Shown here: positions 51,491-59,891 of the stretch, one piece after another
Layout of the letters: every line of letters starts with the position of its first letter
Numbering within the stretch: position 1 is the stretch's first letter
Origin: Phycisphaeraceae bacterium
GTDB taxonomy: Bacteria > Planctomycetota > Phycisphaerae > Phycisphaerales > UBA1924
Assembly (NCBI GenBank): GCA_020639155.1
Contig: JACKHF010000001.1
Location: 1,178,001-1,242,000, forward strand
Direction: 5' to 3'
Length of the DNA stretch: 64,000 nucleotides
Notes under the pieces: generated by a model
Databases searched by the model: none
What the model saw: the letters and a program-made list of their open reading frames with translations, nothing else
What the model was told of the DNA's origin: nothing
Position numbers and translations under genes: made by a program

Positions 51491-53098
51491 ATGGCAACAG
51501 AGGCATCCAAGGCGATCGTGCGAATGGGAGCGAACTACGTTCGTCTCATTCTCAGTGTGCTTATGGGCCTGGCTTTTTTTCGTATGTGCCTTGAGCATGG
51601 CGGAAAAGATGTGACGGCGCTGATTATTCTGTTGGGATCCAGTGCGGGGATTGCGGCGGTCTTTATTGACATCATGAATGCGAGTCTTGTGCGCGAGGTT
51701 GGGTCGGCGTGGCACAACCCCGATCGGGATGTATTTGCGTCTGTTTATAACTCGGCTATCGCGCTCTGTGTCGCTCTCATTCCGCCAACGCTTGTTATCA
51801 CATTCGTACTGATGCTCGTTGTGCCAGTGCTGGATATCGATTCGTCGCTGATTCGCGCGGCTCAGATCTATGTTCTGACGCGTGGTATCGAGTTATCTCT
51901 TGTCCTTTTGCTGACATGCCCTGTGCGGATGTATCAGGTCAAAGAGCACTTTGTCTGGGCAAATCTGATCGAGTTGCTCCGGCGGGCATCGCAGTTGATT
52001 GCTGGCATCATTATTTTTCTTATCATGAAGGTGACAGATCCTGCATCGGCGCTTGTGTTGTTCGGTGTCATCTCGACGGGACTGATCGCGATTGTCCTTG
52101 TTGGTTTCGGAAGCGCGGTGATGGTGCTTGATCGGACGCTGGTGCCGACCCGCTCACTGGTACGGATTGGCACGATCAAGCAGATTCTTGCGTCTGTGAA
52201 GTGGAACGCGGGCGTCATATTTGCAACGAGCATCCATCTGCCCGCAGCACAGTTTGTGATGAATCTGGTGTTTGGGCTTATCGGAAATCTTGCGTTCGGA
52301 TTCGCGCAAGTCTTTTCTGCGTATGTACTGCGTCTGACGGTGGGGACGACCGATGGGCTTGATGCGGTGAGTGTACGGCTGAGTTCTCGTGACGAGAGTG
52401 GGCGTGCAACACAGGTGCTGTTCCACCATGCGACCCGTCTCCAGACGCTCGTCGCGTGTTCCGCTGGGATGATGGTGGCGGTGTATGCGCAGCCGCTGAT
52501 GTCGCTTTGGCTTGGCAAGAAGGAGAACGCTGAAGAGGCGATCCCACTGGCGGCTCCGTTGACTGCCGTCATCATGCTCGGGATTGTTTCGCGAGCAATA
52601 TCCGAGGGGTGGATGCGGATATTGTATGGGGCCGGGTATGTTGACAGGTATGCGAAGCTGGTGATGGCTGGTGCTGTTTTCAGCCCTGTGCTTGCAGTGC
52701 TGCTTTCGATTCTGCTTCCATCTGAGCCAGCGATCATTGGGGAGTATGGTCCCAACTTTGCAGGAGCAGCTGCTGCCTACGCGATAACAATATTTATTTT
52801 TCAGCTTGTGCTATTGCCCCGTGTTGCGGCGCGGTGTCTGCGGATGCGCATTCGCGACACGTTCAAGCCGATGGTTGCGCCGCTTGCGATTGTTCTTGTA
52901 GCCTCTCCGATTCTCCTTGTTGCGCGATATGTGCTTGAATGGACAAGCTTTCTGGGTTCTGTCGTGTCGTGCGGGCTCTATGGCTGTGCGGTGTGTGTGC
53001 TGTTCGGATTGTTTGGACTTTCGCGCGAAGAGCGGCATCGGTTCACTGGTGCGATGCTTCGTCGCATGAGTCGATCCCGTGGTGAAATCACGCAGTGA
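51491..53098 (+). CDS. Polysaccharide flippase (Wzx/MOP superfamily)
   Basis: 535 residues with about 12-14 membrane helices, for example VRLILSVLMGLAFFRMCLEHG, SSAGIAAVFIDIMNASLV, QLIAGIIIFLIMKV, LIAIVLVGFGSAVMVL and AAAAYAITIFIFQLVLLP. The general pattern, including a charged early loop and an N-terminal Gly/Arg pair, fits MOP superfamily exporters that translocate undecaprenyl-linked repeats. It is the last gene of the operon, where a flippase is expected. Its partner polymerase (Wzy) is not visible in the window. No strong terminator follows; the next gene converges 1 base away. Confidence 0.85.
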   Translation: MATEASKAIVRMGANYVRLILSVLMGLAFFRMCLEHGGKDVTALIILLGSSAGIAAVFIDIMNASLVREVGSAWHNPDRDVFASVYNSAIALCVALIPPTLVITFVLMLVVPVLDIDSSLIRAAQIYVLTRGIELSLVLLLTCPVRMYQVKEHFVWANLIELLRRASQLIAGIIIFLIMKVTDPASALVLFGVISTGLIAIVLVGFGSAVMVLDRTLVPTRSLVRIGTIKQILASVKWNAGVIFATSIHLPAAQFVMNLVFGLIGNLAFGFAQVFSAYVLRLTVGTTDGLDAVSVRLSSRDESGRATQVLFHHATRLQTLVACSAGMMVAVYAQPLMSLWLGKKENAEEAIPLAAPLTAVIMLGIVSRAISEGWMRILYGAGYVDRYAKLVMAGAVFSPVLAVLLSILLPSEPAIIGEYGPNFAGAAAAYAITIFIFQLVLLPRVAARCLRMRIRDTFKPMVAPLAIVLVASPILLVARYVLEWTSFLGSVVSCGLYGCAVCVLFGLFGLSREERHRFTGAMLRRMSRSRGEITQ

Positions 53099-53099
53099 G

Positions 53100-54110
53100 C
53101 TATCTGTTCAAGCTCAGCTCAACCATCACCGGCAGATGATCTGAGCCGGACACCTGTAATGTGTTCCATGAGACGATTCGCACATCGTGTGACACCCATA
53201 CATCATCAATGGCGATCTGGAGAGGCCAGAATAACCATGCGGGCCAGGTGCCTGTTGCGCGAAGCACGGGCTTTGCCCGGCGTAAACCCGTGCGTCGTGT
53301 GATAGCCCTGCTGCGCCAGGCTGACGGCGTTGCGTTCATGTCTGTAGCAAGTACCAGCGGTATACCAAGTGCGTGTGCATCGTTGATTACACTGATCGCC
53401 GCGTTGACTGCGGCATTGCCCCACTTCCAAAGCTGGGGATTCTTTGGTGCGAGCGGATGGGACACGAGTATTCCAACATCTCCTGATGGGGTCTGTACAC
53501 GAGCGGCAAAGACAGATGGCGCTGGGGTCAACGCCCATTCGGTGCGATGGCTCTGTTCAAAGAGTTCGTCGATCGGCCAGCGGCTCAGCAATGTGCGCAT
53601 GCCAGGCCTGCGATTCTGCTCAAGGTGAAAGTATGGGTAGTGTTCTTGAACACGCGGGTTCGTTTCAAGCTCGTGCATGAGCTGGAGTGACATCTCCGGC
53701 AGAGCGACGAGATCTGCGTTCGATCCAAGGATCAGTTTGAGTGTCATTTCCGGGTTGTCGCCCACAGACTGCGTGTTAAATACAAGCACGGAGAGATCTG
53801 TCTGCTGGGCGCGCGTCCACTCTGCCCGCGGCGTCGATACAACGCTGACGATCGCAGATATTGCTGACAGTGCGAGCAGGAGAGTGCTGGTCCGTTGCTT
53901 TCTGACGAGTGTTGCAAAGCAAAGGATGACAGCACATGTTGCAACATGTGCTGCAAAGTTCGCGATGACATCGGTGATATACAAGCGGATAGAAACATGT
54001 GGCGTGAGCGAGCAGAGCAGTATGCAGAGTGCGATGGCGCACCAGGTCACTGATTCAGAGCGTCGAAGCAAACGCTGTTGAGGCTTTGGGGGTTGTGGGC
54101 TTTCGTCCAT
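53100..54110 (-). CDS. Membrane-anchored endonuclease/exonuclease/phosphatase family protein
   Basis: 336 residues. Three helices at the N-terminus (TWCAIALCILLCSLTP, VATCAVILCFATLV, STLLLALSAISAIVSVVST) are followed by an EEP-fold catalytic domain: LSVLVFNTQSVGDNP (Asn), ADLVALPEMS (metal-binding Glu), VGILVSHPLAP (His), LVLATDMNATPSAWRSRAI (Asp-Met-Asn) and SGSDHLPVMVEL (terminal Asp-His). Such proteins act as phosphodiesterases on nucleic acids or lipids; the membrane anchor suggests action in the periplasm. It is convergent with the flippase gene. Confidence 0.9.
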   Translation of the reverse strand: MDESPQPPKPQQRLLRRSESVTWCAIALCILLCSLTPHVSIRLYITDVIANFAAHVATCAVILCFATLVRKQRTSTLLLALSAISAIVSVVSTPRAEWTRAQQTDLSVLVFNTQSVGDNPEMTLKLILGSNADLVALPEMSLQLMHELETNPRVQEHYPYFHLEQNRRPGMRTLLSRWPIDELFEQSHRTEWALTPAPSVFAARVQTPSGDVGILVSHPLAPKNPQLWKWGNAAVNAAISVINDAHALGIPLVLATDMNATPSAWRSRAITRRTGLRRAKPVLRATGTWPAWLFWPLQIAIDDVWVSHDVRIVSWNTLQVSGSDHLPVMVELSLNR

Positions 54111-54162
54111 GAACAGATTATGTATCGGCGAAGCTGGCCGCTTTGTTTGTAGAGAAAGAAAA

Positions 54163-54193
54163 CCCCGGCGAGGGACAGTGTCCTTGGCCGGGG
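54163..54193 (-). terminator. Rho-independent terminator
   Basis: A CCCCGGC / GCCGGGG 7-bp outer stem with an inner GGAC / GTCC helix. Read on the minus strand it is followed by TTTTCTTTCT. It lies about 70 bases past the stop of the gene at 54265. Confidence 0.82.
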
Positions 54194-54264
54194 CATGAAC
54201 ACGTCACGCAAGAAACGTGCTCAGCAATCTCCGCGGGCGGGTTTCTCCGTTTCTCTCAGTGATG

Positions 54265-55656
54265 TCACTGTTTTTCCGGCCGCGGGAGATCCAGATCGGA
54301 TGTTCTTGGCGGACGACGATCATCGCCCTGACGTTCCCGGTTGCGCAGATGCTGCTGTGGACTATCGCTGCTTTCCTGCATCATGCGGCGAATAGCCTCA
54401 CGACGATCCTCCGGGCTGGCATTCCGTAGGCGCTCCATGCGCTGGCGGAGTTGGGCGATGGCCTGTTCGCGTTCTTCCGGTGGAAGTGATTCGAGTTTGC
54501 GAGCGATGCGATCGTGCAACTCCTGTGGGATGTCCATATCCGCTCCGGGGCTCGACTGATCGCTGCGCCTGTTTCCTCGTTGCTGTGGACGCTGCTCGCG
54601 ATCGTTCTGACGATCCTGCGCCTGTTCGCGGAAGCGTTCCTCGTACCTCCGCTGGTCGGCATTGGTTCTGCGCTCTTCCTGCTGGCGGTGGTAGTCGGCA
54701 ATGTGACGCTCGACGAACTCCCGTTGTGCTGGGTCGAGAATGCGCCACGCTTCATTGATTGCGCGGTCGGTTGATGGCATGGACTGTCGCAGTTGTTGCA
54801 TATGTTCGAGCAACGGCTGGAGAGCCTCACGATCGCGTTCAGGTCTGCGTTCACGCAGTCGTTCATCATTTGGCTGACGATCGTTGGTTCGAGCGCGGGG
54901 TGCGCGATCATCCTGATTGTTGCCAAACCACGGGTTTGATGTCTCTCGTTGGTCGGGTCTGTCCGGTCGATCCGCCATCGGTGGGCGGTCCTGCTGAGGC
55001 CCGCTGCGACGCTGCGGTCGATCGGATTCCGGTGCAGCGCCGGCTTGTGGGGTGCGCCGATTTCCGCGTGCATCTGGTCCAAACGGCGCATCATCCTGCA
55101 TACCACGGCGCGCCTCGGGACCGAATGGGCCTCTGTTGCGGGACTGATCGTTGCGCTGGGCACGGTCGAACTGGGACCACGGACCATTCATGACTTGTGG
55201 ATCTGCGCCAAGCTCACGCGCGTGTTGGCGAAGTTCGTCTATTTCACCGCGGTGTGCGTCGAGCCAGTGTTCGATCTCGAGTCTGTACTCATCCATGACG
55301 TGAGCGAGCTGATCACGCTGTTCCGGGCGGAGCGCAAGACGACCGTGATCTACTGCGCCGAGTTCTCTGATCGCGCGATGGAAGACCATGGGAGGAACCT
55401 GCTCCTGCGCTCGGGCACGCGTGCGCACGTTGTCATCCATCTCGCCGAACATGCCCTGGGTTCCGGGGGCCTTGTTGTCTCTGACTCTTGGGCCTTCCAG
55501 AAACGCGCGGTCGGGTTGGCGTTGCTGTTGACGCTGGGCCTGTGCTGAGACCGTTGTTGCAAGCCCCGCAATCGCAAGCATTGCGATGAGATATGCTGGT
55601 CCTCGCTGGTGGCGTCGGTTCCGTGTGGTGTTCATCTGGTTTCCTCTTACTGCCAT
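54265..55656 (-). CDS. Exported Arg/Gln/Asp-rich protein, low complexity
   Basis: 463 residues from the ATG at 55656 (GGAGGAG upstream); an ATG at 55635 has an equally good AGAGGAA site. A signal peptide (YLIAMLAIAGLATTVSA-QAQ) is followed by a charged helical section (DEYRLEIEHWLDAHRGEIDELRQ). A long disordered region (about residues 130-280) rich in R, D, Q, N and P comes next, then amphipathic helices (ALQPLLEHMQQLRQSMPSTD; NEAWRILDPAQREFVERHIADYH) and an end dominated by RxxQ and DR. Part of this resembles Spy/CpxP-type LTxxQR helices, but the match is weak. The function is unknown. Confidence 0.65.
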   Translation of the reverse strand: MAVRGNQMNTTRNRRHQRGPAYLIAMLAIAGLATTVSAQAQRQQQRQPDRAFLEGPRVRDNKAPGTQGMFGEMDDNVRTRARAQEQVPPMVFHRAIRELGAVDHGRLALRPEQRDQLAHVMDEYRLEIEHWLDAHRGEIDELRQHARELGADPQVMNGPWSQFDRAQRNDQSRNRGPFGPEARRGMQDDAPFGPDARGNRRTPQAGAAPESDRPQRRSGPQQDRPPMADRPDRPDQRETSNPWFGNNQDDRAPRARTNDRQPNDERLRERRPERDREALQPLLEHMQQLRQSMPSTDRAINEAWRILDPAQREFVERHIADYHRQQEERRTNADQRRYEERFREQAQDRQNDREQRPQQRGNRRSDQSSPGADMDIPQELHDRIARKLESLPPEEREQAIAQLRQRMERLRNASPEDRREAIRRMMQESSDSPQQHLRNRERQGDDRRPPRTSDLDLPRPEKQ

Positions 55657-55862
55657 GTTTGTTCTCCTCCGCCTCGGGCCTGTGCCCCAACCACCCATCG
55701 GCGATTTCGCTTGTTCCTAGGAGCAAACGGGCGGGATGGATGATCATTGCAGGAGGTGCCAAAACCTTTGCTTGTTACAAATATCTCGAAGTAAGCAGTT
55801 CATATTGGACGTATTGACGAGGGTGCACGACGCGGAACGCTCGTGCCTCCAATGATGTTGGT

Positions 55863-56516
55863 GTGACACAGAACCATCCCCAAACGGATCAGCACACGAG
55901 CAGTATCAAAGCGGACACGGTCGGTGGGTTTCTTGATGCGCTCGGGTCGAAGCAGCCAGCACCCGGCGGTGGGGCAGTTGCGGGGCTGTGCGGTGCGATT
56001 GGTGCGGCGCTCGCACAGATGGTGAACAGCTATTCGACTGGTCGCAAGTCTCTTGCATTGCACACAGATGCACTTGCTGCTGATGCTCGGCTGCTTACGC
56101 AGTTTCGTGACGAGATGTTGTGGCTTGCGGACGAGGACGCGAGGGCATACGCAAAGCTCAATGCGATTGAGCGGTTGGATGCGGATGATCCTGCACGTGC
56201 AGGATATGACGAGGCAGTGCGCGATGCGATTGCGGTGCCATCCCGGGTGATGGTGTGTGCAGGTGAGCTTTTGTTGCTGGTTGAGCGGATGGTTGGTCGA
56301 TCGAACCCTTGGCTGATGAGTGATCTTGCTATCGCAGCGATTCTTGCGGATGCGTGCTGTCGCGCTGGCGCGTGGAATGTGCGTGTCAACGCCGGTTCTG
56401 TGCGAGATGTTGCGGCTCGTGAGGCGCTGGTTCGTGATGCCGAGTCCCGTATTGAGGCGTCCAGCATTTTGTGCGCACAAGTTGAGCGACTGTGCAAACC
56501 GGAAAATCAGTCGTGA
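55863..56516 (+). CDS. Cyclodeaminase/cyclohydrolase family protein (FTCD C-terminal domain)
   Basis: 217 residues, GTG start. The family fold (four-helix bundle of formiminotransferase-cyclodeaminase) is recognised from FLDALGSKQPAPGGGAVAGLCGAIGAALAQMVNSYS at residues 22-57, with the conserved PAPGGG that binds the folate tail. LADEDARAYAKLN near residue 95 and SDLAIAAILADACCRAGAWNVRVN near residue 165 also match. In the folate pathway it converts 5-formimino-THF to methenyl-THF, but stand-alone copies may have other roles. It overlaps the next gene by four bases (GTGA). Confidence 0.9.
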   Translation: MTQNHPQTDQHTSSIKADTVGGFLDALGSKQPAPGGGAVAGLCGAIGAALAQMVNSYSTGRKSLALHTDALAADARLLTQFRDEMLWLADEDARAYAKLNAIERLDADDPARAGYDEAVRDAIAVPSRVMVCAGELLLLVERMVGRSNPWLMSDLAIAAILADACCRAGAWNVRVNAGSVRDVAAREALVRDAESRIEASSILCAQVERLCKPENQS

Positions 56517-57085
56517 CATCGCATGATGACATGAGTGATGCAGAGTTAAAGCAGCACTGGCGTGACATGGTTGCGCGGGAAGATGTGCGTGATGCGCTTG
56601 AGCACGTGTATGCAGCGGCAATGCGCGCGATCGCAGAGAGACAGCCAAAGTGTGAGGCGTCGGGCAGGTGCTGCAGATTCGAGCAGTACGGGCATCGGCT
56701 CTATGTGACGGGTCTTGAAGCTGCGTACACAATGATGAAGCTCGACGCAGCAAGGCCGGTGAACGGTCTGGCGACGCTACAGTCGGACACGCAGGCACAA
56801 CGCTTCGTTGCGCGGGTGTCGCTGCCAGTATTGAGTTCAAGCGCGTTGCAGCGAGCGCGGAGTGAAGGTGGGTGTCCATTTCAGGTGGATGGGCTGTGCA
56901 GCATCCACACGATCAAGCCCCTCGCATGCCGGACATACTTCTGTGACCCGACTGCAACAGAGTGGCAGCAGGATCTAACGGAGCGGTTGCACGCGCAAAT
57001 CACGCGCATTCACACGGAGTATGGTGTTGTGTACAGGTACGCAGAGTGGCGAGCAATGCTGGAAGTTCTTGTTTCGAACATGTAG
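56513..57085 (+). CDS. YkgJ-type cysteine-cluster protein
   Basis: 190 residues if started at the GTG that overlaps the previous stop; an ATG at 56531 is an alternative. The two Cys clusters of the YkgJ/CxxCxxCC family are visible: PKCEASGRCCRFEQYGHRLYVTG near residue 46, and GGCPFQVDGLCSIHTIKPLACRTYFC about 70 residues later, spaced as for a mononuclear zinc or iron site. Members are implicated in metal binding and RNA or peptide modification, with no firm activity. Translational coupling to the cyclodeaminase gene suggests a shared unit. Confidence 0.88.
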   Translation: MTSHDDMSDAELKQHWRDMVAREDVRDALEHVYAAAMRAIAERQPKCEASGRCCRFEQYGHRLYVTGLEAAYTMMKLDAARPVNGLATLQSDTQAQRFVARVSLPVLSSSALQRARSEGGCPFQVDGLCSIHTIKPLACRTYFCDPTATEWQQDLTERLHAQITRIHTEYGVVYRYAEWRAMLEVLVSNM

Positions 57086-57327
57086 TTCTAGTTTTCATGA
57101 GCGACTTGAATCAAAGTTGATGATATTTGCGCTCAGAATCACTTATTCAGCTGTCAGGGTTTTCCATTGCGGTGTGTAAAGTAATATTGCGGTGGGAGTT
57201 GCGCAAATAGACACCGCATAAATATTTTTTCTTGTTGCCCTGATTGGGTGAACACCCTCGTGTTCGGTGCCGATGGATGGGCCCCGACAGGAGTTGTTTT
57301 TCCACTGGATCAGGGAGTGTTTTGAGC
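57086..57327. other. Intergenic region before PilZ gene
   Basis: About 240 bases. A TAATAT at 57182-57187 could be a -10 box. Two short repeats of TTGCGGTG surround it (about 57167 and 57188). A GGGTG-AA-CACCC hairpin occurs near 57247. I found no riboswitch consensus; the c-di-GMP class I core AGGGCAAACC is absent. Confidence 0.4.
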
Positions 57328-58194
57328 ATGTTTGCAAAGGATGGACAGGACATACTGAGCCGGCCGGAGATTGTGAGCTCTGTTATCGGGATTGTTCGTC
57401 AGATGGATGTGATTGCTGCGGAGGATGCAGAGTTTTCGGATGTTCAGGAGCGCCGGAAATACCCGAGGTACTCGTTTGCGCAGGGAACAGTTCCGTGTCG
57501 GTTTGAGCATCATAATGGAGACACTGGTGTTTCGATTGTGCTGCCACGGAATCTGTCTGCGAGTGGGATGTCATTCGTGAAGTACGGATATATGCACGAG
57601 GGCACACCCGTGCAGATGATGTTTACTCGTCGCGATGGAGAGAAGAGACAGGTTGATGGCACGGTTGTCTGGTGCCGGATGGTGCGAGGAAATCTGCACG
57701 AGGTTGGTGTGACATTCGGAAAATATGTTTCGCCGCACTTGTTCTGTTCGCGGGAGGCGATGTCGCAGCCGTTCTCAAAGGACAGGAAGAAGATAGCTTC
57801 AAATGCGAAGCAGCCCAAGCCCGCGGAGGGAATGGCGATCTGCATTGGGGATGATGCTGAAGAAATAGGATATATTGCGACTGTGCTAGCACGTGACGGT
57901 TTGTTGACCGAGAAGGCAATGAGCTTCGGGCAGGGTTTGGATAGATTGCGTCAGAACACGTATGGATACGTGGTCGTTGATCTTGATATTGATGGCTTTG
58001 AACCTGCAGATGTTCTTCTTCAGGTGTGCGGGATTGCGTCGACATCGAGGGTTGTTGGTATGACGTGGTGCGGCCCCGATCAGACGGATACGTTCGTGCA
58101 GGAGAATGATGCGCTGGTTCTGCAGAAGCCTGTGCCGAACTCGATACTTGAGGAGATTGAGAAGATCCAAAGTGGAGAGAAGCGAGCAGCGTAG
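57328..58194 (+). CDS. PilZ domain protein with C-terminal receiver domain
   Basis: 288 residues from the ATG at 57328 (CAGGGAG upstream). The N-terminal PilZ domain binds c-di-GMP: the RRKYPRYSF motif (Arg-x3-Arg, near residue 42) and the NLSASGMSF motif (near residue 75) are both intact. The second half is a response-regulator receiver: the acidic pair in CIGDDAEE, the phospho-acceptor in VVVDLDIDGFEP, the Thr in VVGMTW and the Lys in VLQKPVP are all present. So phosphorylation and c-di-GMP may be read by the same molecule. It has no output domain beyond these. It stands just before the phage-like head genes. Confidence 0.85.
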   Translation: MFAKDGQDILSRPEIVSSVIGIVRQMDVIAAEDAEFSDVQERRKYPRYSFAQGTVPCRFEHHNGDTGVSIVLPRNLSASGMSFVKYGYMHEGTPVQMMFTRRDGEKRQVDGTVVWCRMVRGNLHEVGVTFGKYVSPHLFCSREAMSQPFSKDRKKIASNAKQPKPAEGMAICIGDDAEEIGYIATVLARDGLLTEKAMSFGQGLDRLRQNTYGYVVVDLDIDGFEPADVLLQVCGIASTSRVVGMTWCGPDQTDTFVQENDALVLQKPVPNSILEEIEKIQSGEKRAA

Positions 58195-58216
58195 CCTCTG
58201 CTCAGGAGCGGAGAAT

Positions 58217-58246
58217 CCGAGTTTGTGCGCACATGCAGCAACTCGG
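58217..58246 (+). promoter_or_regulatory. Inverted repeat containing palindrome copy 1
   Basis: CCGAGTT (58217-58223) pairs with AACTCGG (58240-58246); the loop is the 15-mer TGTGCGCACATGCAG plus one base, whose first ten bases form a perfect palindrome. It lies 22 bases past the PilZ gene stop. It could be a weak terminator (no T-tract) or a protein-binding site. Confidence 0.5.
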
Positions 58247-58359
58247 CATCGTGTCTGAGCACGTCCACTTTGATAGCAGATCATCCCCGTGAATGCCCAT
58301 AGATGCCGACATGTGCTGGTTCTGCGCATGCTCGGCACTTTGGGTGTGCGCACATGCAG
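58224..58359 (+). repeat. Two direct repeats of a 15-mer with palindromic core, upstream of portal gene
   Basis: TGTGCGCACATGCAG occurs at 58224-58238 and again at 58345-58359, a 121-base spacing. The first ten bases (TGTGCGCACA) are a perfect palindrome. The 10-mer also occurs by chance in two coding regions (about 19758 and 56472), but the 15-mer only here. Both copies are upstream of the portal start (58427), so they may be operators for the head module. Confidence 0.55.
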
Positions 58360-58426
58360 GTCGATGCGTGTCTTTGGTTGAGAGCTTTGCACATGTTGTG
58401 CAGCATGGCGAAACCAGGAGGCGGGC

Positions 58427-59848
58427 ATGACGGATCTGCAGATTGCAACCCGGCAGGTTGAGAGTGCATCAGCGATTGATTCCGGTCTTCTTGAATCGCT
58501 GATCCATGCGCATCGGCAGGATCGGATACCGCGATATGCAAGGCTGTGGAAGTACTACAGGAACCCCGATGTTCGAACGAGCAGCGGTCGGGTTGTTGCG
58601 GCGCAGGCTGACGGTTTGCCAGCGCGGCTTCGCATGCCTGCGGGAGATCCCGGGTATCGGGGTGCAAGTGCGCCAGAGATCGTTCTTGAGAACGACATCG
58701 CATGGCGAATCCACACGATGGTTGACTTCATGTTTGGAAAACCGATCCGGATTGTGAGTGAGGCTGAAGATGAACGTCTGCGATCAAAGATCGAAGAGGC
58801 GCTTGAGCGCGTATGGGAGTTGAGTGGCGGTGTTTCTTTGCTGCAGGATGCAGCGCTTCTGGCGCATGTGTACGGGCATGTTGATCTGATGCTGCGTATC
58901 GGGGAAACTGGTTCATATCCAGTGATCGAGATTATCGAGCCGGCGCGCGGGATTCCAGTGTCGGACAGCTTTGACTACAGGCGTTTTACTTCGTATATCG
59001 TGCACTTTGAGCGCGAGCTTGCGCAGATTGATCGAGATGTGAGAACCTCATTCCGTTTGTTTGGCGCGATGCTGGGGGGCAGAAAGCGCGAACACGTGAC
59101 GGAGATTGTGACTCGTGACGTTGTTGAGCAACGCCGGGATGGCAAAGTTGTTGCGCGCTGGCGGAACGAGTTGGGATTTGTGCCAGTAGTGCATATTCAG
59201 AATCAATCGCAGCCGTTCAGGTACGAGGGAATCAGTGAGGTTGAGCAGTTGATCGGGCTGCAGGACGAGCTAAACACTCGTCTGAGTGATCGTGCGAGCC
59301 GAGTAACGATGCAGAGTTTCAAAATGTATCTTGCGAAAGGAATCGAGGGGTTCGACAAGGTTCCGGTTGGCCCCGGGCAGGTGTGGTCGACGGACAACGA
59401 GCACGCTGAGATTGTCGCGTTTGGCGGTGACGCGTCGAGCCCGAGTGAGGACAAGCACATCGAGGATGTTCGTGAAGCGATGGACAAGGTGAGCGCTGTG
59501 CCGCCGGTGGCGGGAGGTGTTGTTCGCGCAAAGATCGGGAATCTGTCGAGTGCGAATGCGCTTCGTGTGACGCTGCTCGGGCTTCTTTCCAAGACTGCTC
59601 GCAAGCGTGTTGTGTATGGGCGTGGGATCTCTGAGATGAGCCAAATGGTGCTTGCTTCGCTTGACACAGCGGGTGTGCTGCGCACCAGTGAGCGAGACCG
59701 GAGTGTGCGTGTCGTCTGGCGTGATCCGCTTCCGGATGACATCCGTGAGCAGGAGATCGAGGCAAGAACAAAGCAGAGTCTGGGTGTTTCTGACGAGCAA
59801 ATCCAATCAGAACTTGGATACGCAGACGCAGACCCCGGTGTGCAGTGA
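58427..59848 (+). CDS. Phage portal protein (SPP1 Gp6-like)
   Basis: 473 residues from the ATG at 58427, with CAGGAG six bases upstream. The portal forms the dodecameric ring through which DNA enters a capsid. Family features: basic N-terminal region (RQDRIPRYARLWKYYRNP), NDIAWRIHTMVDFMFGKPIRIV, PVVHIQNQSQPFRYEGISE, LIGLQDELNTRLSDRASRVTMQ and a Gln/Glu-rich C-terminus with IREQEIEARTKQ. No frameshift or truncation is visible. It is the first gene of a head module; the usual terminase genes are not found upstream. The codon use looks like the rest of the chromosome. Confidence 0.85.
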   Translation: MTDLQIATRQVESASAIDSGLLESLIHAHRQDRIPRYARLWKYYRNPDVRTSSGRVVAAQADGLPARLRMPAGDPGYRGASAPEIVLENDIAWRIHTMVDFMFGKPIRIVSEAEDERLRSKIEEALERVWELSGGVSLLQDAALLAHVYGHVDLMLRIGETGSYPVIEIIEPARGIPVSDSFDYRRFTSYIVHFERELAQIDRDVRTSFRLFGAMLGGRKREHVTEIVTRDVVEQRRDGKVVARWRNELGFVPVVHIQNQSQPFRYEGISEVEQLIGLQDELNTRLSDRASRVTMQSFKMYLAKGIEGFDKVPVGPGQVWSTDNEHAEIVAFGGDASSPSEDKHIEDVREAMDKVSAVPPVAGGVVRAKIGNLSSANALRVTLLGLLSKTARKRVVYGRGISEMSQMVLASLDTAGVLRTSERDRSVRVVWRDPLPDDIREQEIEARTKQSLGVSDEQIQSELGYADADPGVQ

Positions 59849-59891
59849 GTGCGCCGGTGTGATTTCGCGCAAGCAAAGCAAAGGAGAGGCG

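Noticed and set aside
57086..57327. c-di-GMP riboswitch before the PilZ gene
   Set aside because: A CCGATGG string is present, but the class I core sequence and paired arms are missing.
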